Source: Centropus unirufus (lineage: Eukaryota; Chordata; Aves; Cuculiformes; Centropidae). Taken from it: 64,000 nt of DNA. The position numbers and the translations under genes are program-made. The notes under the pieces are model-generated. The model was given only the letters and a program-made list of their open reading frames with translations. It was not told the DNA's origin and did not search any database. Location of the stretch: the NCBI GenBank assembly GCA_013397695.1, contig VYZI01000985.1, positions 1 to 64,000 of the forward strand. Reading direction: 5' to 3'. Shown piece after piece: positions 23,201-31,826 of this stretch (position 1 is its first letter; each line of letters begins with the position of its first letter).

Positions 23201-23300
23201 CCCCTAAGAAACCCTTCATAATATAGCCTCTTGGCCTCTCTCTTTCAGCTCTCTGAAGACTTCAGGAGACCTCTGGCTTGATGCCTACCTACACAACTAA
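11000..23300 (+). CDS. FADS1-like: FADS1-like front-end fatty acyl desaturase (12 exons, 444 aa)
   Basis: Front-end desaturase expected to insert a cis double bond (delta-5 type) into C20 polyunsaturated acyl-CoAs at the ER membrane, using electrons from its fused cytochrome b5 domain. Coding exons: 11000-11203, 12069-12179, 13685-13882, 14511-14612, 14787-14915, 16814-16874, 18696-18772, 19604-19701, 20356-20452, 21254-21333, 22938-23063, 23249-23300; they sum to 1335 nt with no stop. Visible: HPGG heme motif (H52) and FH (H75), HDLGH (179-183), HSQHH (216-220), QIEHH (382-386). FADS1 rather than FADS2 is suggested by the 129-nt fifth exon, the PTKN end of exon 2, RELRATVEKMG in exon 3 and HAKPNCF in exon 5. 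The start is chosen because MAP...FTWEEV aligns with the human FADS1 N-terminus; M16 is an alternative. Oddities: TLL replaces the usual NHM/NHR before box II. It lies beside CAT, not in a FADS cluster, so it is probably a FADS1-like paralog; activity is inferred. Confidence 0.93.
11355..11535 (+). repeat. Intron 1 segment with a diverged copy at 27,155-27,330
   Basis: Shares TGGGAAAAGTTTTCAC and, 110 nt later, CAGTCTGGATGTAAGAACTA (versus TAGTCTGGATTCAAGAGCTA) with the second copy, with recognisable similarity between them. It lies about 150 bp after the exon 1 donor of the FADS1-like gene. Confidence 0.65.
11535..11912 (+). mobile_element. CR1 LINE 3' fragment in FADS1-like intron 1
   Basis: Sense CR1 with GGAGATTTAGATTGGATATT and the full end CCATTCCATGATTCTATGAT. 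It lies between coding exons 1 and 2. Confidence 0.88.
12069..12179 (+). CDS. FADS1-like: FADS1-like exon 2 (residues 69-105)
   Basis: Completes the cytochrome b5 domain with DAFVAFH, whose H75 is the second heme ligand, and the linker LKPLQIGELAPDQPS ending in PTKN. The acceptor is tttgcag and the donor gtaagt. The length of 111 nt equals the mammalian exon. Confidence 0.93.
13685..13882 (+). CDS. FADS1-like: FADS1-like exon 3 (residues 106-171)
   Basis: Begins KMLVEDFRELRATVEK and then encodes two hydrophobic stretches (about 125-145 and 148-170), the first membrane hairpin of the desaturase domain. It is 198 nt long, bounded by cacag and gtgagc. Confidence 0.93.
13995..14232 (+). mobile_element. 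CR1 LINE 3' fragment in FADS1-like intron 3
   Basis: Sense CR1: GGGGAGGTTTAGATTGGATA through GTGGTGCTTTGGGACATGGT to ATTCTATGATTCTA. Confidence 0.88.
14511..14612 (+). CDS. FADS1-like: FADS1-like exon 4 (histidine box I)
   Basis: Residues 172-205. Contains WLQHDLGHLSVF with the intact HDxGH iron-binding box (179-183). Near the 3' end it reads HKFVMCHLI where human FADS1 has HHFVIGHLK, so normally constant G and K positions are changed. It is 102 nt long with donor gtaagt. Confidence 0.93.
14787..14915 (+). CDS. FADS1-like: FADS1-like exon 5 (histidine box II)
   Basis: Residues 206-248, 129 nt, the FADS1 length (FADS2 has 126). Box II HSQHH (216-220) is kept inside WWTLLHSQHHAK, but the usual NH-x-HF context is lost. 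It continues KPNCFQKDPDIDMHPF, which matches FADS1 closely. Donor gtcagt. Confidence 0.92.
15310..15785 (-). mobile_element. CR1 LINE 3' fragment in FADS1-like intron 5
   Basis: Antisense CR1 beginning GGATCATAGAGAGCTTTGGG and extending to the CTCTAACAGCTCCATGTCCT segment. Confidence 0.88.
16814..16874 (+). CDS. FADS1-like: FADS1-like exon 6
   Basis: Residues 249-268 plus one base. Reads LGIKKTKYMPYNHQHKYFFI, carrying the conserved YNHQHKYFF. The length of 61 nt, acceptor ttacag and donor gtgagt agree with the family. Confidence 0.92.
18208..18333 (+). mobile_element. Short CR1 3' end in FADS1-like intron 6
   Basis: Only about 125 bp: GGAGGTGTTCAAGGCCAGGT to CCATTCTATGATTATT. Confidence 0.85.
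18696..18772 (+). CDS. FADS1-like: FADS1-like exon 7
   Basis: Residues 269-294, 77 nt, a membrane segment beginning TLPPFLFPTYF. It aligns with the GPP...P.YF segment of mammalian FADS but is the most divergent exon; the usual glycine before PP is replaced by leucine. The phase joins exons 6 and 8 exactly. Confidence 0.85.
19180..19202. other. Palindrome in FADS1-like intron 7
   Basis: TAATGGCATTA and TAATGCCATTA are 11-bp arms separated by a single T. No adjoining transposon is seen. Confidence 0.6.
19604..19701 (+). CDS. FADS1-like: FADS1-like exon 8
   Basis: Residues 295-326 plus two bases, 98 nt as in mammals. Reads DLAWMLTFYIRFFFTYG and then a hydrophobic segment. The donor gtgatg is a weaker match to consensus than the others in the gene. 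Confidence 0.88.
20356..20452 (+). CDS. FADS1-like: FADS1-like exon 9
   Basis: Residues 327-359, 97 nt. Contains ESSWFVWVSQMNHIPMDID, the conserved MNHIPM core. The ESS resembles FADS1 (ESN) more than FADS2 (ESH). Ends LDWMSTQ, then gtaaaa. Confidence 0.92.
20600..20985 (+). mobile_element. CR1 LINE fragment in FADS1-like intron 9
   Basis: Sense CR1 with GTCCAGAGGAGGCCACAAAG, GGGGAGATTTAGATTAGATC and CAACCTGATCCAGTGGAAG, where it stops short of the usual 3' terminus. Confidence 0.85.
21254..21333 (+). CDS. FADS1-like: FADS1-like exon 10 (histidine box III, part)
   Basis: Residues 360-385 plus two bases. ATCNVEQSLFNDWFTGHLNF leads into QIEH of box III. The last histidine codon (H386) is split as CA|C across the next intron, so QIEHH is complete only after splicing. 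Confidence 0.93.
21675..21845 (+). mobile_element. CR1 3' end, first of three in FADS1-like intron 10
   Basis: Sense CR1: GGAACAGCTGCCTAGGGAGG to TTTTATGATTCTG. It differs in sequence from the next copy and so is a separate insertion. Confidence 0.82.
21898..22200 (+). mobile_element. CR1 3' end, second of three in FADS1-like intron 10
   Basis: Sense CR1: GGACAAGGGGGAATAGCTTT, GGAGGTGTTTCAGGCCAGGT, AACCATTCTATGGGTCTATC. Confidence 0.85.
22250..22590 (+). mobile_element. CR1 3' end, third of three in FADS1-like intron 10
   Basis: Sense CR1 of another subtype: AATGATAGGACCC, GGTCAGGTTGGATACTAGGA, ending CATTCTACAATTCTGTGATA. Confidence 0.82.
22938..23063 (+). CDS. FADS1-like: FADS1-like exon 11
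   Basis: Residues 386-427, 126 nt. LFPTMPRHNYWKVAPL and KSLCAKHGIEYQ are nearly identical to FADS1. It ends in a split codon (CA|C) before gtaagt. Confidence 0.94.
23249..23300 (+). CDS. FADS1-like: FADS1-like exon 12 and stop
   Basis: Last 17 residues, SLKTSGDLWLDAYLHN preceded by the split histidine, then TAA. The DAYLH terminus is the family signature. Acceptor tttcag. Confidence 0.94.
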
Positions 23301-23820
23301 GATGAGGCTTGATGGTACCATTCACAACCTGCCACATCCTGGATGCCCTGCAAGCTGAAGAGCAGGGACCACAAGGAACTCTGGCAGAAGACAATGTATG
23401 AGAGCTGAAGGGTATGACTCCAATAGCTATGAAGTTACCTGCATTGTTCACTTTTGGCCTTTCTTGGTGTTTTTGTTCGGATATGTTAAGACTGGATAGG
23501 GCAAGCAAGAGATCAATAGTCTAAACATGGAGAAAGTCTTTGGTAATTGTGTCTGAGTAAACGTGGCCAAGAGGATTTCTGAGCCTGAGTAGGTGTTCAA
23601 GTCGGACTGTGGACTGGTGCAGCTGCCCACACTTATCTTCATGTTGGAGTCCTCTGACCATTTACTTAGGTATTCCTCATTTGGAGGATTTGATGCTTAA
23701 TATATCTGCTTACTTGAAGTAATTTGCAATTGTACATGACTGTGAATTCACACGGTGTTCCAGCAATGTCTTTAGGTCTTAATAATAAATTATAATAAAC
23801 TACATATCAAAATGAGAGTA
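23301..23820 (+). other. FADS1-like: 3' UTR of the FADS1-like gene with polyA signals
   Basis: About 0.5 kb of non-coding sequence follows the TAA. Two AATAAA hexamers, at 23784-23789 and 23794-23799, are the first strong polyadenylation signals, so the transcript probably ends near 23,815. No CR1 copy lies inside this stretch. Confidence 0.6.
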
Positions 23821-24039
23821 TAGCAATTGCAATACACAATTGAATGACAAATTAAATGTGTTTCCCATTAAAGCATCCTCTGTCACAATGCCAGGCATCC
23901 CCAGTTGTCAGGAAGAAACTCATGGGTTGAAAACTGCTGAAGCCTGCTGCTCTCTTCAAACTTCCTTTATTGTTTAGTTTAATTGTACTTTGTATTGGGC
24001 TGAGCTATGTGTATGTGCCCTGTGCTGATCTGGTGGAGT

Positions 24040-24395
24040 TTAGACCCATGAAGGAGGTTGAGCAGAGAACTCATCACTGCCTACAACGGCCTGAATGGAG
24101 GTTGTAGAGAGCTGGGTGTTGATCTCTTCTCCCGAGTGACAGCAATGGGACAAGAGGGAATGGCCTCAAGCTGTGCCAGGGCAGGTTCTTTTTGGACATC
24201 ATGAAAAAATTCTTCACTGAAGGGATTCTCGGACACTGGAATAGCTGCCTAGGGAGGTGGTTAAGTCACCATCCCTGGATGTATTTAAAAACTGGGCAGA
24301 CAAGGTGCTTAAGGATATGGTGTTGTGGTGGACGGGTATGGTTGGACTTGATGATCTCAAAGGCCTTTTCAAAGGTGATGATTCTATGATGCACA
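24040..24395 (+). mobile_element. CR1 LINE 3' fragment
   Basis: Sense CR1 shortly after the desaturase polyA signals: GACAGCAATGGGACAAGAGG, TTAGGGAGGTGG-type core and GGTGATGATTCTATGATGC. Confidence 0.82.
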
Positions 24396-25071
24396 GTCAA
24401 GTCTGTGCCCTGAAGGTATTGTTCCACTGCCCTGCGCAGCGCAGAAGTGTAGATGGATGTGCATCCTGCCCTTTAGATGGCTCTGGGTGATGCCTGAGTG
24501 CACCAAAAGGCACTAGGAATGCCGTGGTGCACAGCTGAGGGCCTTCGGACCACTGCAGGTGAATTAGCTCTAGACTTAGTCTTGAGATAAGGATTAGAAT
24601 AACAACTAAGTTTATGGTAGAATTCCAGAGTTAGCATGAGACAGAGAGAGCCCAGGTCCAGGCACCTGTCAACTAGGGCTCCCAGGAGGAAGGATCGGGG
24701 AAGGTACAAACCAACATTCACTCAAAAAGCTTTTGAAGCAGATCCAACAGCAGCTGGACTGCTGCACTGCCTCCCAGCGTGATAGGTGGGATGATACAGA
24801 GGGCACTGGCACACAGTGATGGAGGGGGAAGGATAAGCACTCTCACTCGTGGCTAGAGAATGAATTAAGAGTTATGGGTTATAAATTATGAAGTCTGATG
24901 ATCTAAGTGGGGAATACATAAGTTTACATGATAGACCAGTCTAGGCAACAGGGAATTGAGCCCAGTTTGTCATGGTTTTTTGTCATTTCTTAATAAGCTC
25001 ATGAAATAAAGTTTAAATCACAGAGTATGTTGTCCTGTACCTTTGAGAAAACCAAATGGACCATGAGAGGC

Positions 25072-25110
25072 ACTAACCCTAACGCAAAACCTAATCCTAA
25101 CGGCCCTAAC
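25072..25110. repeat. Short degenerate telomere-like patch
   Basis: Contains CTAACCCTAACGC, then AACCTAATCCTAACGGCCCT and AAC: four or five imperfect CCCTAA-type units in about 40 bp. Too short to be certain it is not chance. Confidence 0.45.
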
Positions 25111-25179
25111 TCTCAAACTAACTTGAACCATAATTTCAGGCTGGGTGAAGAATAGATTGAGAGTAGCTCTGAAGAGGAA

Positions 25180-25262
25180 CTGGGAAAGGGCCCTTGAATC
25201 AGGGAGTGCAGGGATAGGATGAGGGGGAATGGTTTTAAACTGAAAGAGGGGTACCTGGAACT
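25180..25262 (+). mobile_element. Short internal CR1 remnant
   Basis: About 80 bp only: GGGAGTGCAGGGATAGGATG followed by GGTTTTAAACTGAAAGAGGG. Both ends are missing. Confidence 0.7.
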
Positions 25263-26288
25263 GCCCTTGAGAGGAGGCAATATCTCTCCATTAATGAGCA
25301 AGGGAGTGCAAAGCAAGAAGCATTTTGAGTACAGCCTCAAACCCTGAAATAAAGACTAAATTTTGGAAAGGGGACTTTGGGAACAAGAAATTCATTTAAG
25401 TACCAGCAGTTAAGACCCCTTTCTTACAATAATTGATGTGATAAGGTTAATAAATAGAGATGTCACTGGTTAAAATTATAGAAGAAAGCCTCTGATTAGA
25501 TACAAAATGGACTTTGTGTTGTTTGTGCAATGCTCAGCGCTGACATACTTCAAACCCTTTAACCCAGTACAGTCAGCCATAACGTGTAGGAGATTTGTTA
25601 TTAAACCATTGCTGCCCTGGAAAGCGTGCAATGATGTTTAGAGGTTAAAAGCACAAAGTACAGTTCCTGAACCATGGGAGTAAAAGAAGCCATTCCTAAA
25701 AACTCAATAGGAGAAGCAAGGAGTGAAACAGGACTCTATCAGTTATTCACAAACAAATTTCTACTACTTTAAAAAGCCTTTTTAAATGGCTTTAGTCTTT
25801 TAAAATAATTTCTTTGGGTAATTGAGAAATTCTGAAGAACAGCATTTCATGTTTGGGCTTTTGCCATCATTGGGCAAACAGTGCCGTTGGCAGCCAGGAC
25901 CCTTCAAAGTCTACAAACATTCAAAACCCAAAGTCGCAAATGTTTTCATGGTTTAAGACCCAACAGTGTGCAAATAAGGGTGTGCAAGGAGGACAAGCAA
26001 GGGCTATAGATAAATGTGGAATAAAGCCTAAGCAATATGGATCAATGCCAGACCAAATATGAGGAGCTGCCCAGTTTTCCCCAGGTATCTTTGACCAGTC
26101 TTATCAGCATGTAGGCAGCAGAGGTTTAGATGAAAGGCTGCCTGTGTTATCTCAGCAAAGTATTTAATACCTTGGTGAGATTTTATGCAGAAGATATCAC
26201 TGTGGAGGGGGCCAAAGAAGGAAACAGGTACAAATTAATTATATAACCCAAAAGGAAGGCATAAAAAACATGACTCCTATTAAAGAAG

Positions 26289-26715
26289 TTATCATAGTAT
26301 CATAGAATGATTTGTGTTGGAAGAGACACTAAAGATCATCAAGGTCTGACCCCCTGCCATGGGCAGGGATTCCTCCCCACTGGATCAGGTTGTTCAAGGC
26401 CTCATCCAACCTGGCCTTGAACACCTCCAGGGATGGGGCAGACTTGACTTCACTGGAAAACCTGGACCAGGGCTGCACCACCCATACAAGAAAGCATTTC
26501 TTCCCAAGATCTCATCTCAATCTCCCCTCTTTCAGTTTAAAACCATCCCCCCTTCTCCTATCCCTGCATTCCCTGATAAAGAGCTTGTCCCTCAGCTTCT
26601 CTGGAGCCCCTTTCAGTGCTGGAAGCTGCTCCCCACCAGAGCCTTCTCTTCCCCAAGCTGCACAACCCAAACTCTCACCCTGGCCTTAGATGGAAGTTGC
26701 TCCAGCCCTCGGGTT
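26289..26715 (-). mobile_element. CR1 LINE 3' fragment
   Basis: Antisense CR1 beginning ATCATAGTATCATAGAATGA, with two 8-bp terminal units, through CCTGGCCTTGAACACCTCCA to GTTGCTCCAGCCCTCGG. Confidence 0.9.
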
Positions 26716-27154
26716 AATTGATATCTTCATGGTTTACCTCCGGTTTACCAAGTTTTACTAAGCTTTGGTGTGTGATCTGAAAATAAACATCAGCACAGCC
26801 CCTCAGGGCTTGTTCCTTCCCAGACAGTGATGACTGATGCAGTGAGATTTCCAGCTGCATTGGTGTTGAAATTTGACTTCGAGTAGAACCCCACCGTGAC
26901 AAGCTCGGTTCAAGCTGTTACCATACAACTAAACCACCCATGCTCCACATGCCAACCCAGGCGATAAAAGCATCATTCGTTCCAGCAAACCCTATATCCA
27001 GCTACTTCAGTTGTTATTTTTACAGTACTGCCTTCATTTTTTAGCTTTGATGAGCTTTCCTACACCACATACTCATGCAAACCTGCCCAACCTTTTGCAG
27101 CAATCTTCTTCAGTCTAAATGACCCATCCCTACAATTAAAACCATCCTGAACTA
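26716..27154. other. Intergenic DNA before the duplicated segment
   Basis: No desaturase exon, CR1 or other element recognised. Confidence 0.55.
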
Positions 27155-27330
27155 GAAAAGGACTGGAGAACTTCTCACGTGGGAAAAGTTTTCACTTTGA
27201 TATTTAACAGAAGAGAGAGGGAAGGCAACAGAAGCTTTGCAGATACATTAAAGTTATTTCTGAAAGGATGGAAGAGCAGAGATTATAAAGGTGTTTAGCT
27301 CTTAGTCTGGATTCAAGAGCTAAGTCACTA
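27155..27330 (+). repeat. Diverged copy of the FADS1-like intron 1 segment
   Basis: Same order of matching blocks as at 11,355-11,535, in the same orientation, about 4 kb beyond the desaturase stop codon. No exon-like sequence of the desaturase is recognisable on either side. It may be debris of a tandem gene copy or an unnamed dispersed repeat. Confidence 0.6.
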
Positions 27331-27719
27331 CTGACAGACAAAGCACAAATCTGGCAAAATTGCCTTAATTTCATTTACAGTCAACAAAAGAGAGCCTTAG
27401 TTCTTTTCCTGGGTCTGTCTAAAGTGGCCTTATGCAACCACTGAAGTTAAATCCTCAACATCGGTTTAGTTAAGACTACCCTTAAATCCAGCTTTGTGTG
27501 TCATGACCTGTATTGTGATCACACAATTGTGAGCAGAAACATAGGTTCAGATTAGTTTATGGAATATCGCCTGGGAGGACAGGTCAGGTTTTGCCATGCA
27601 CTGTATATCTTCGTGTCATCCATCAATAAGAGATAAGATGCAAGGGAAAACTGAATCAATCCACTTCGGCAGTGCTGGTTTGAAGCCCCAACCCTCACAG
27701 CAAACAAAACTGAAGTGCA
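27331..27719. other. Intergenic DNA after the duplicated segment
   Basis: Nothing recognised; similarity to the FADS1-like intron stops at about 27,330. Confidence 0.55.
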
Positions 27720-28160
27720 GAATCATAGAATGATTTGGGTTGGAAGTGAGCCTTAAAGGTCATCCATCATCAACCAGATCAGGTTGCCCAGAGCCCAAGT
27801 CCAACCTGACCTGAAACGCTTCCAGGCATGGAGCTTCTACCACTTCTCTGGGCAACTTGTATCAGTGTTTCACAATCCTCATTGTGAAACATTTCTTCCT
27901 TTCATCTACACTTTTTTAGTTTAAAATCATTAGACCTTGTCCTGTAGCTACAGACCCTGCTAAAATCTGTTTCTGTCTTTCTAATAGGCCCCGTGTAACT
28001 ACTGAAAGTCCACAATGAGGTCTCCCTACAGCTTTCTGCAGGCTGAACAACCTCAGCTCTCTCCACCTGTCCTTGCACAGGAGGTGCTCCAGCCCTCTGA
28101 TCATTTTCGTGGCTTCCTCTGGACCTGCTCAAACAGCTGCTACAGATGTGCATCTAGAAT
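27720..28160 (-). mobile_element. CR1 LINE 3' fragment
   Basis: Antisense CR1: AGAATCATAGAATGATTTGG, then AGGTGCTCCAGCCCTCTGAT and the CTCTGGACCTGCTC segment. Confidence 0.88.
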
Positions 28161-31100
28161 AAAATATTAGCAGAGAAGTGCTGCGTTATTCTCCTTCGCA
28201 TGACCAAAACCTAAATTACAAAGTGTCAAAGGAATATTTGATTCCACTTGAGCAAAACCCAATGTTGAAACACAAACAAGATTGTGTCACACCATGTCAA
28301 GTTCATTTACTCTCAAATTAAGTGGCTGTAAAACCATTCATAATCTGGTTTACTTGAAGGAAAAGCCTTATTGTTCTTCCAGGGCCACCTAATGCTCGGT
28401 GCCTTTTGAAATAGCCAAGTTTTACCATGCAGCAGTTGTCACGGTCAGCTTAGCAGCACAGAACACAGGTCAGTCTTAAGCACAACACTGAGATTGTGAG
28501 TTTTCAGAACAAAGGCAGCTGCAGAAGGTAGGCACAACCTACCCAGACCGTTCTGTGCCCTCCCAATGTTGCTGCATAAGACGTGTCCTCTTTTCTTCTT
28601 GTTCCCAAGCGCTAGATATTTTTTTACTGACTCGATACCAATCCAATTTCAGCCTGCTACTCTAAACTAGTGTAACTTACAGTAGGATTTATCAGTGATA
28701 ACCCTTTACAGGCATGGTCAAAGGCCACCTGGACAGAGTTAATAAACCCAGTGTCCCCATTAAACACTCTACTAGAACCTCCCCAAGGTCATGTCACAGG
28801 GCACTTTCTGCCACGTAGGTGCTTACCCACTCTTTGGTGAAGGCCACCCAACAATGCACAACAAGGCAAGGAGGCACACAGTTCCTTACCAGGAAATAAA
28901 AAGTGGTGATGGAGGAAGGAAGTAACAACTCAGAAAATCAAAAGTGAACATTTGGGTGATATAGACAGTAGAGTAAACCTCTGTGGTAGCTTTGAGACAC
29001 TTCAAGTGTTGCATTTCAACTCCACAGTAAAGCAAGACAGCTTTTTCCCATCCATAAGGTACACACAATGGTGGGCACTGTTGGACCACAGCATTCCCCA
29101 CTGAAGGTTCCTAATGATGATTAATAGAATAAGTAATTTCAGATATCAGAGTTAGCAGAACTTGATGCTTGGCCCCTACATGTGAATTCCAGGGTTCAGC
29201 CTTGAATTCAAGGTTCTCAGTCAGGGCCCATCCAGGTCAAATAGTTAAGCTCTGAAATAGGTACCGATTACCCAGAACATCGACAGGTCATGCACAAGCT
29301 TCCAAACATGAATAAAGGTATGAATTTCCGAGATTAAAACAAACTGCTTGAAAACACACACACACAGAAATCAGATCATGTGTTGCCAAGAGATTTTTAC
29401 ATTGTTTTATTTGAAATAAGGGAATACAATATCATCCAATTAGCAGACACAACCAAAACTAAAGATTAAGCCTTGCTTATTCTTTAACAAAATTCATTAG
29501 GATTCTATGTTTGAGCAAGAAATATTCCCACCCATTCATGCAGCTCTTTCAGCTCTCACCTGCCTGATCAAGTGAAAATCTAACCGAATCCCAGAAAAGA
29601 ATGGACTCTCAGTTTGTATTATTTCTCTGCATCTCTATCACAGCTAATTTTTCACTCTAGGTTAACCAGAATGAGTTGGAAAGTAGCAGCTTTCTATAAT
29701 TTAGTGGAACAGCACTTGGAATCTACTCTTCTTTACCTGCCACCCTTTCCTGGAGTGCAAGCTCCTACTTAACTGCCAAGTCAGAAAGCACTCCTACTCA
29801 AAACCCAACTCCAGACAGACCCAGAAATGCACCAAATTGTGGAAAAACCCCCAATTTGCTATGATTTTCGTTTAGTGGTAGAGTTGGCACTAATAGGTTT
29901 ATGGTTGAGCTCGTTGATCTTAAACATCTTTTCCAAATAAAACAATTGTGTGATTTGAAATTTGTTTAACATTGGCAAGAGTTAAGAGCTGGTAGTTGGG
30001 CTCTGAAATCCTTCATATCATCATTCCTGCTTTCTCCAACCCAAACACTACTGAACCAGCCTCAAGGAAAGCCAATATTTCAAACAAGGAGTGATGCTGT
30101 GCAGCTGGGAACTGGACTGTTTGCACACATAACACTGATCTTTCTCTTTGGGGAAAGGAAGAAGGAACATATAGAGTAGTTACTAGGATTTCCTAGTCTT
30201 AGGCATGTAGTGAATTGCCCAGTCCTACACTTCTGAAACTCTTTTGGTCTGTTTGGCTCAATGTGCAACAGGTGTGACAGATTTTCATTCCAAAACTCCA
30301 ACAGTCACCCTGGGCACTAATTACCCATACCTGGGTAAAACTGTCCAAATATTCATTCCAGAAAAAAATTTTAGGTGGGATTTTGGCCTTTATAAAACAG
30401 TAAGAGCTGGCTTTGCTGTGTGCTTGTATAGTAAAGGATCCAGATGCTGACAATGATAACTACTCATATGCCATGAAGGTAAGCCCAGAAATTCCATAAT
30501 TACCATTTAAGTTCTCACATGCAAACACTTTCATCGTATGCCAATTTCCAAGACCTGATTAAAAGATTATACTCCAACACTGAAGAAAAAAGAATATTTC
30601 TCAGCTAAAGAAACTCCTTTGGATCTAAGAAATAATAACAGGAACACTTCAATCCCCATGGTTTCAATATCTTTTGCAGTGATTAAATAAATTGCAAGGA
30701 CTCAGGGACATTACAACATGCCTAAAATTCGGGTTTATATTTATATCTATGCATAGATACCAATAGTCATACAAACATGGCTCTTTAATTGAAGTCTAAG
30801 TCTTATCAAGCCAGGCTGGTTTACAATGCAAAGCAATATTAGATTAAGGCAGAAAACCAAAATTTCTGGAGCCATTAGGGATAGTTTTGAAAGTTCTTGA
30901 GCCTGAATTTGGCCAAGATAAAAGTATTCATGAATTGCTCAGACACTTGGAAAAGTAGTATTTTTCCACTTCAGTTCTTACAGATCAGAAAGAACAATTC
31001 TTCCTGCCAAAGAACTGTACAATATAATCAATTTAGTTGTGAAGTGTATGTAGTTAAGAAAACATCCTTTCCTATCTCCCTTAGGTCAGTTATGCTCCAA

Positions 31101-31364
31101 CTTAGCATTAGTAAGGAAAGGTTGTTTTATATATTTGGAATAGAATTTACATATATTGAGATTAAATATTCTAGTTAGCTTCATTTTGATCAAAAGGCCT
31201 GAGATATAACCAACATTTTACTCGAACCATGGCATTGTATTTTGCTCCTAGGAGGCCAGAAATGAATTCATGTGTTTACAAATAGATACAAGATAACTAT
31301 TTTATTAGAAATATTGAGTAACATCCACTTTTTAAACACAAATGGGTTTATCCATAAGGATAAT
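28161..31364. other. Intergenic DNA at the 3' side of CAT
   Basis: Unique-looking AT-rich DNA with one decayed CR1 (29,870-29,962) and a (CA)n run near 29,355. A distal minus-strand AATAAA near 29,406 could serve a longer CAT transcript. Confidence 0.5.
29870..29962 (+). mobile_element. Decayed CR1 3' end
   Basis: About 90 bp: TTTAGTGGTAGAGTTGGCAC, GGTTTATGGTTGAGC, ending ACAATTGTGTGATTT. Strongly diverged. Confidence 0.65.
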
Positions 31365-31760
31365 CACAGTGTCATCAAAGAAGTTTTATTGTGCGATTTA
31401 GCCAGGAAAGTTTTGAAATGAAAAAAAAAACAAACAAAAACAAACAAAAACCAAACAAAACGTTATTTTGATTAAGGTTATGTTTGCTTCTAGAAATGAA
31501 GAAATGAAGACAATAATCATTAATTCCCTTAAGACAGCATATGTTAACAAGCAGTAAAGCACTAGTGTTGAAAGGCACTAGGATTGTTAGCTTGTGTTAC
31601 CTAGTTTCCAATACAGATACAGGCACTTGAAAGCTTAAGAAACCAAGCCTGTCAAACACTGCTGTATTTGTGAGAAGTCTGCTACATTCATTACCAGCTC
31701 CAACAGGTTGTCCTCCAGTTCTAAGGATGCAAAATGCAGATCTCATCTCCGCAGCATGCC
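31365..31760 (-). other. CAT: 3' UTR of CAT
   Basis: About 390 nt after the stop. An AATAAA on the minus strand at 31390-31385 is the first clear polyadenylation signal. The UTR contains a TTTG-rich low-complexity tract (31419-31461). A further AATAAA near 29,406-29,411 could give a longer form. Confidence 0.55.
31416..31461. repeat. A-rich simple repeat (AAAC)n
   Basis: Ten As followed by several AAAC/AAAAC units. On the transcribed minus strand this is a T/TTTG-rich tract in the CAT 3' UTR. Confidence 0.85.
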
Positions 31761-31826
31761 TTACAAGTTGGATCTTTCTTTGGCAGACATACGAGGTGTG
31801 GACTGGGTGTATGTCCTAATTACATC
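31761..31826 (-). CDS. CAT: CAT exon 13 and stop
   Basis: Last 21 residues, ending STPRMSAKERSNL and TAA. The SNL end stands in for the KANL-type peroxisome import signal of mammalian catalase. Acceptor ttttag. Confidence 0.96.
   Translation of the reverse strand, partial: DVIRTYTQSTPRMSAKERSNL

Larger units (their letters stand above)
24396..26288. other. Intergenic DNA beyond the FADS1-like gene
   Basis: Apart from the telomere-like patch and a small CR1 remnant listed separately, no feature is recognised. Confidence 0.55.
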
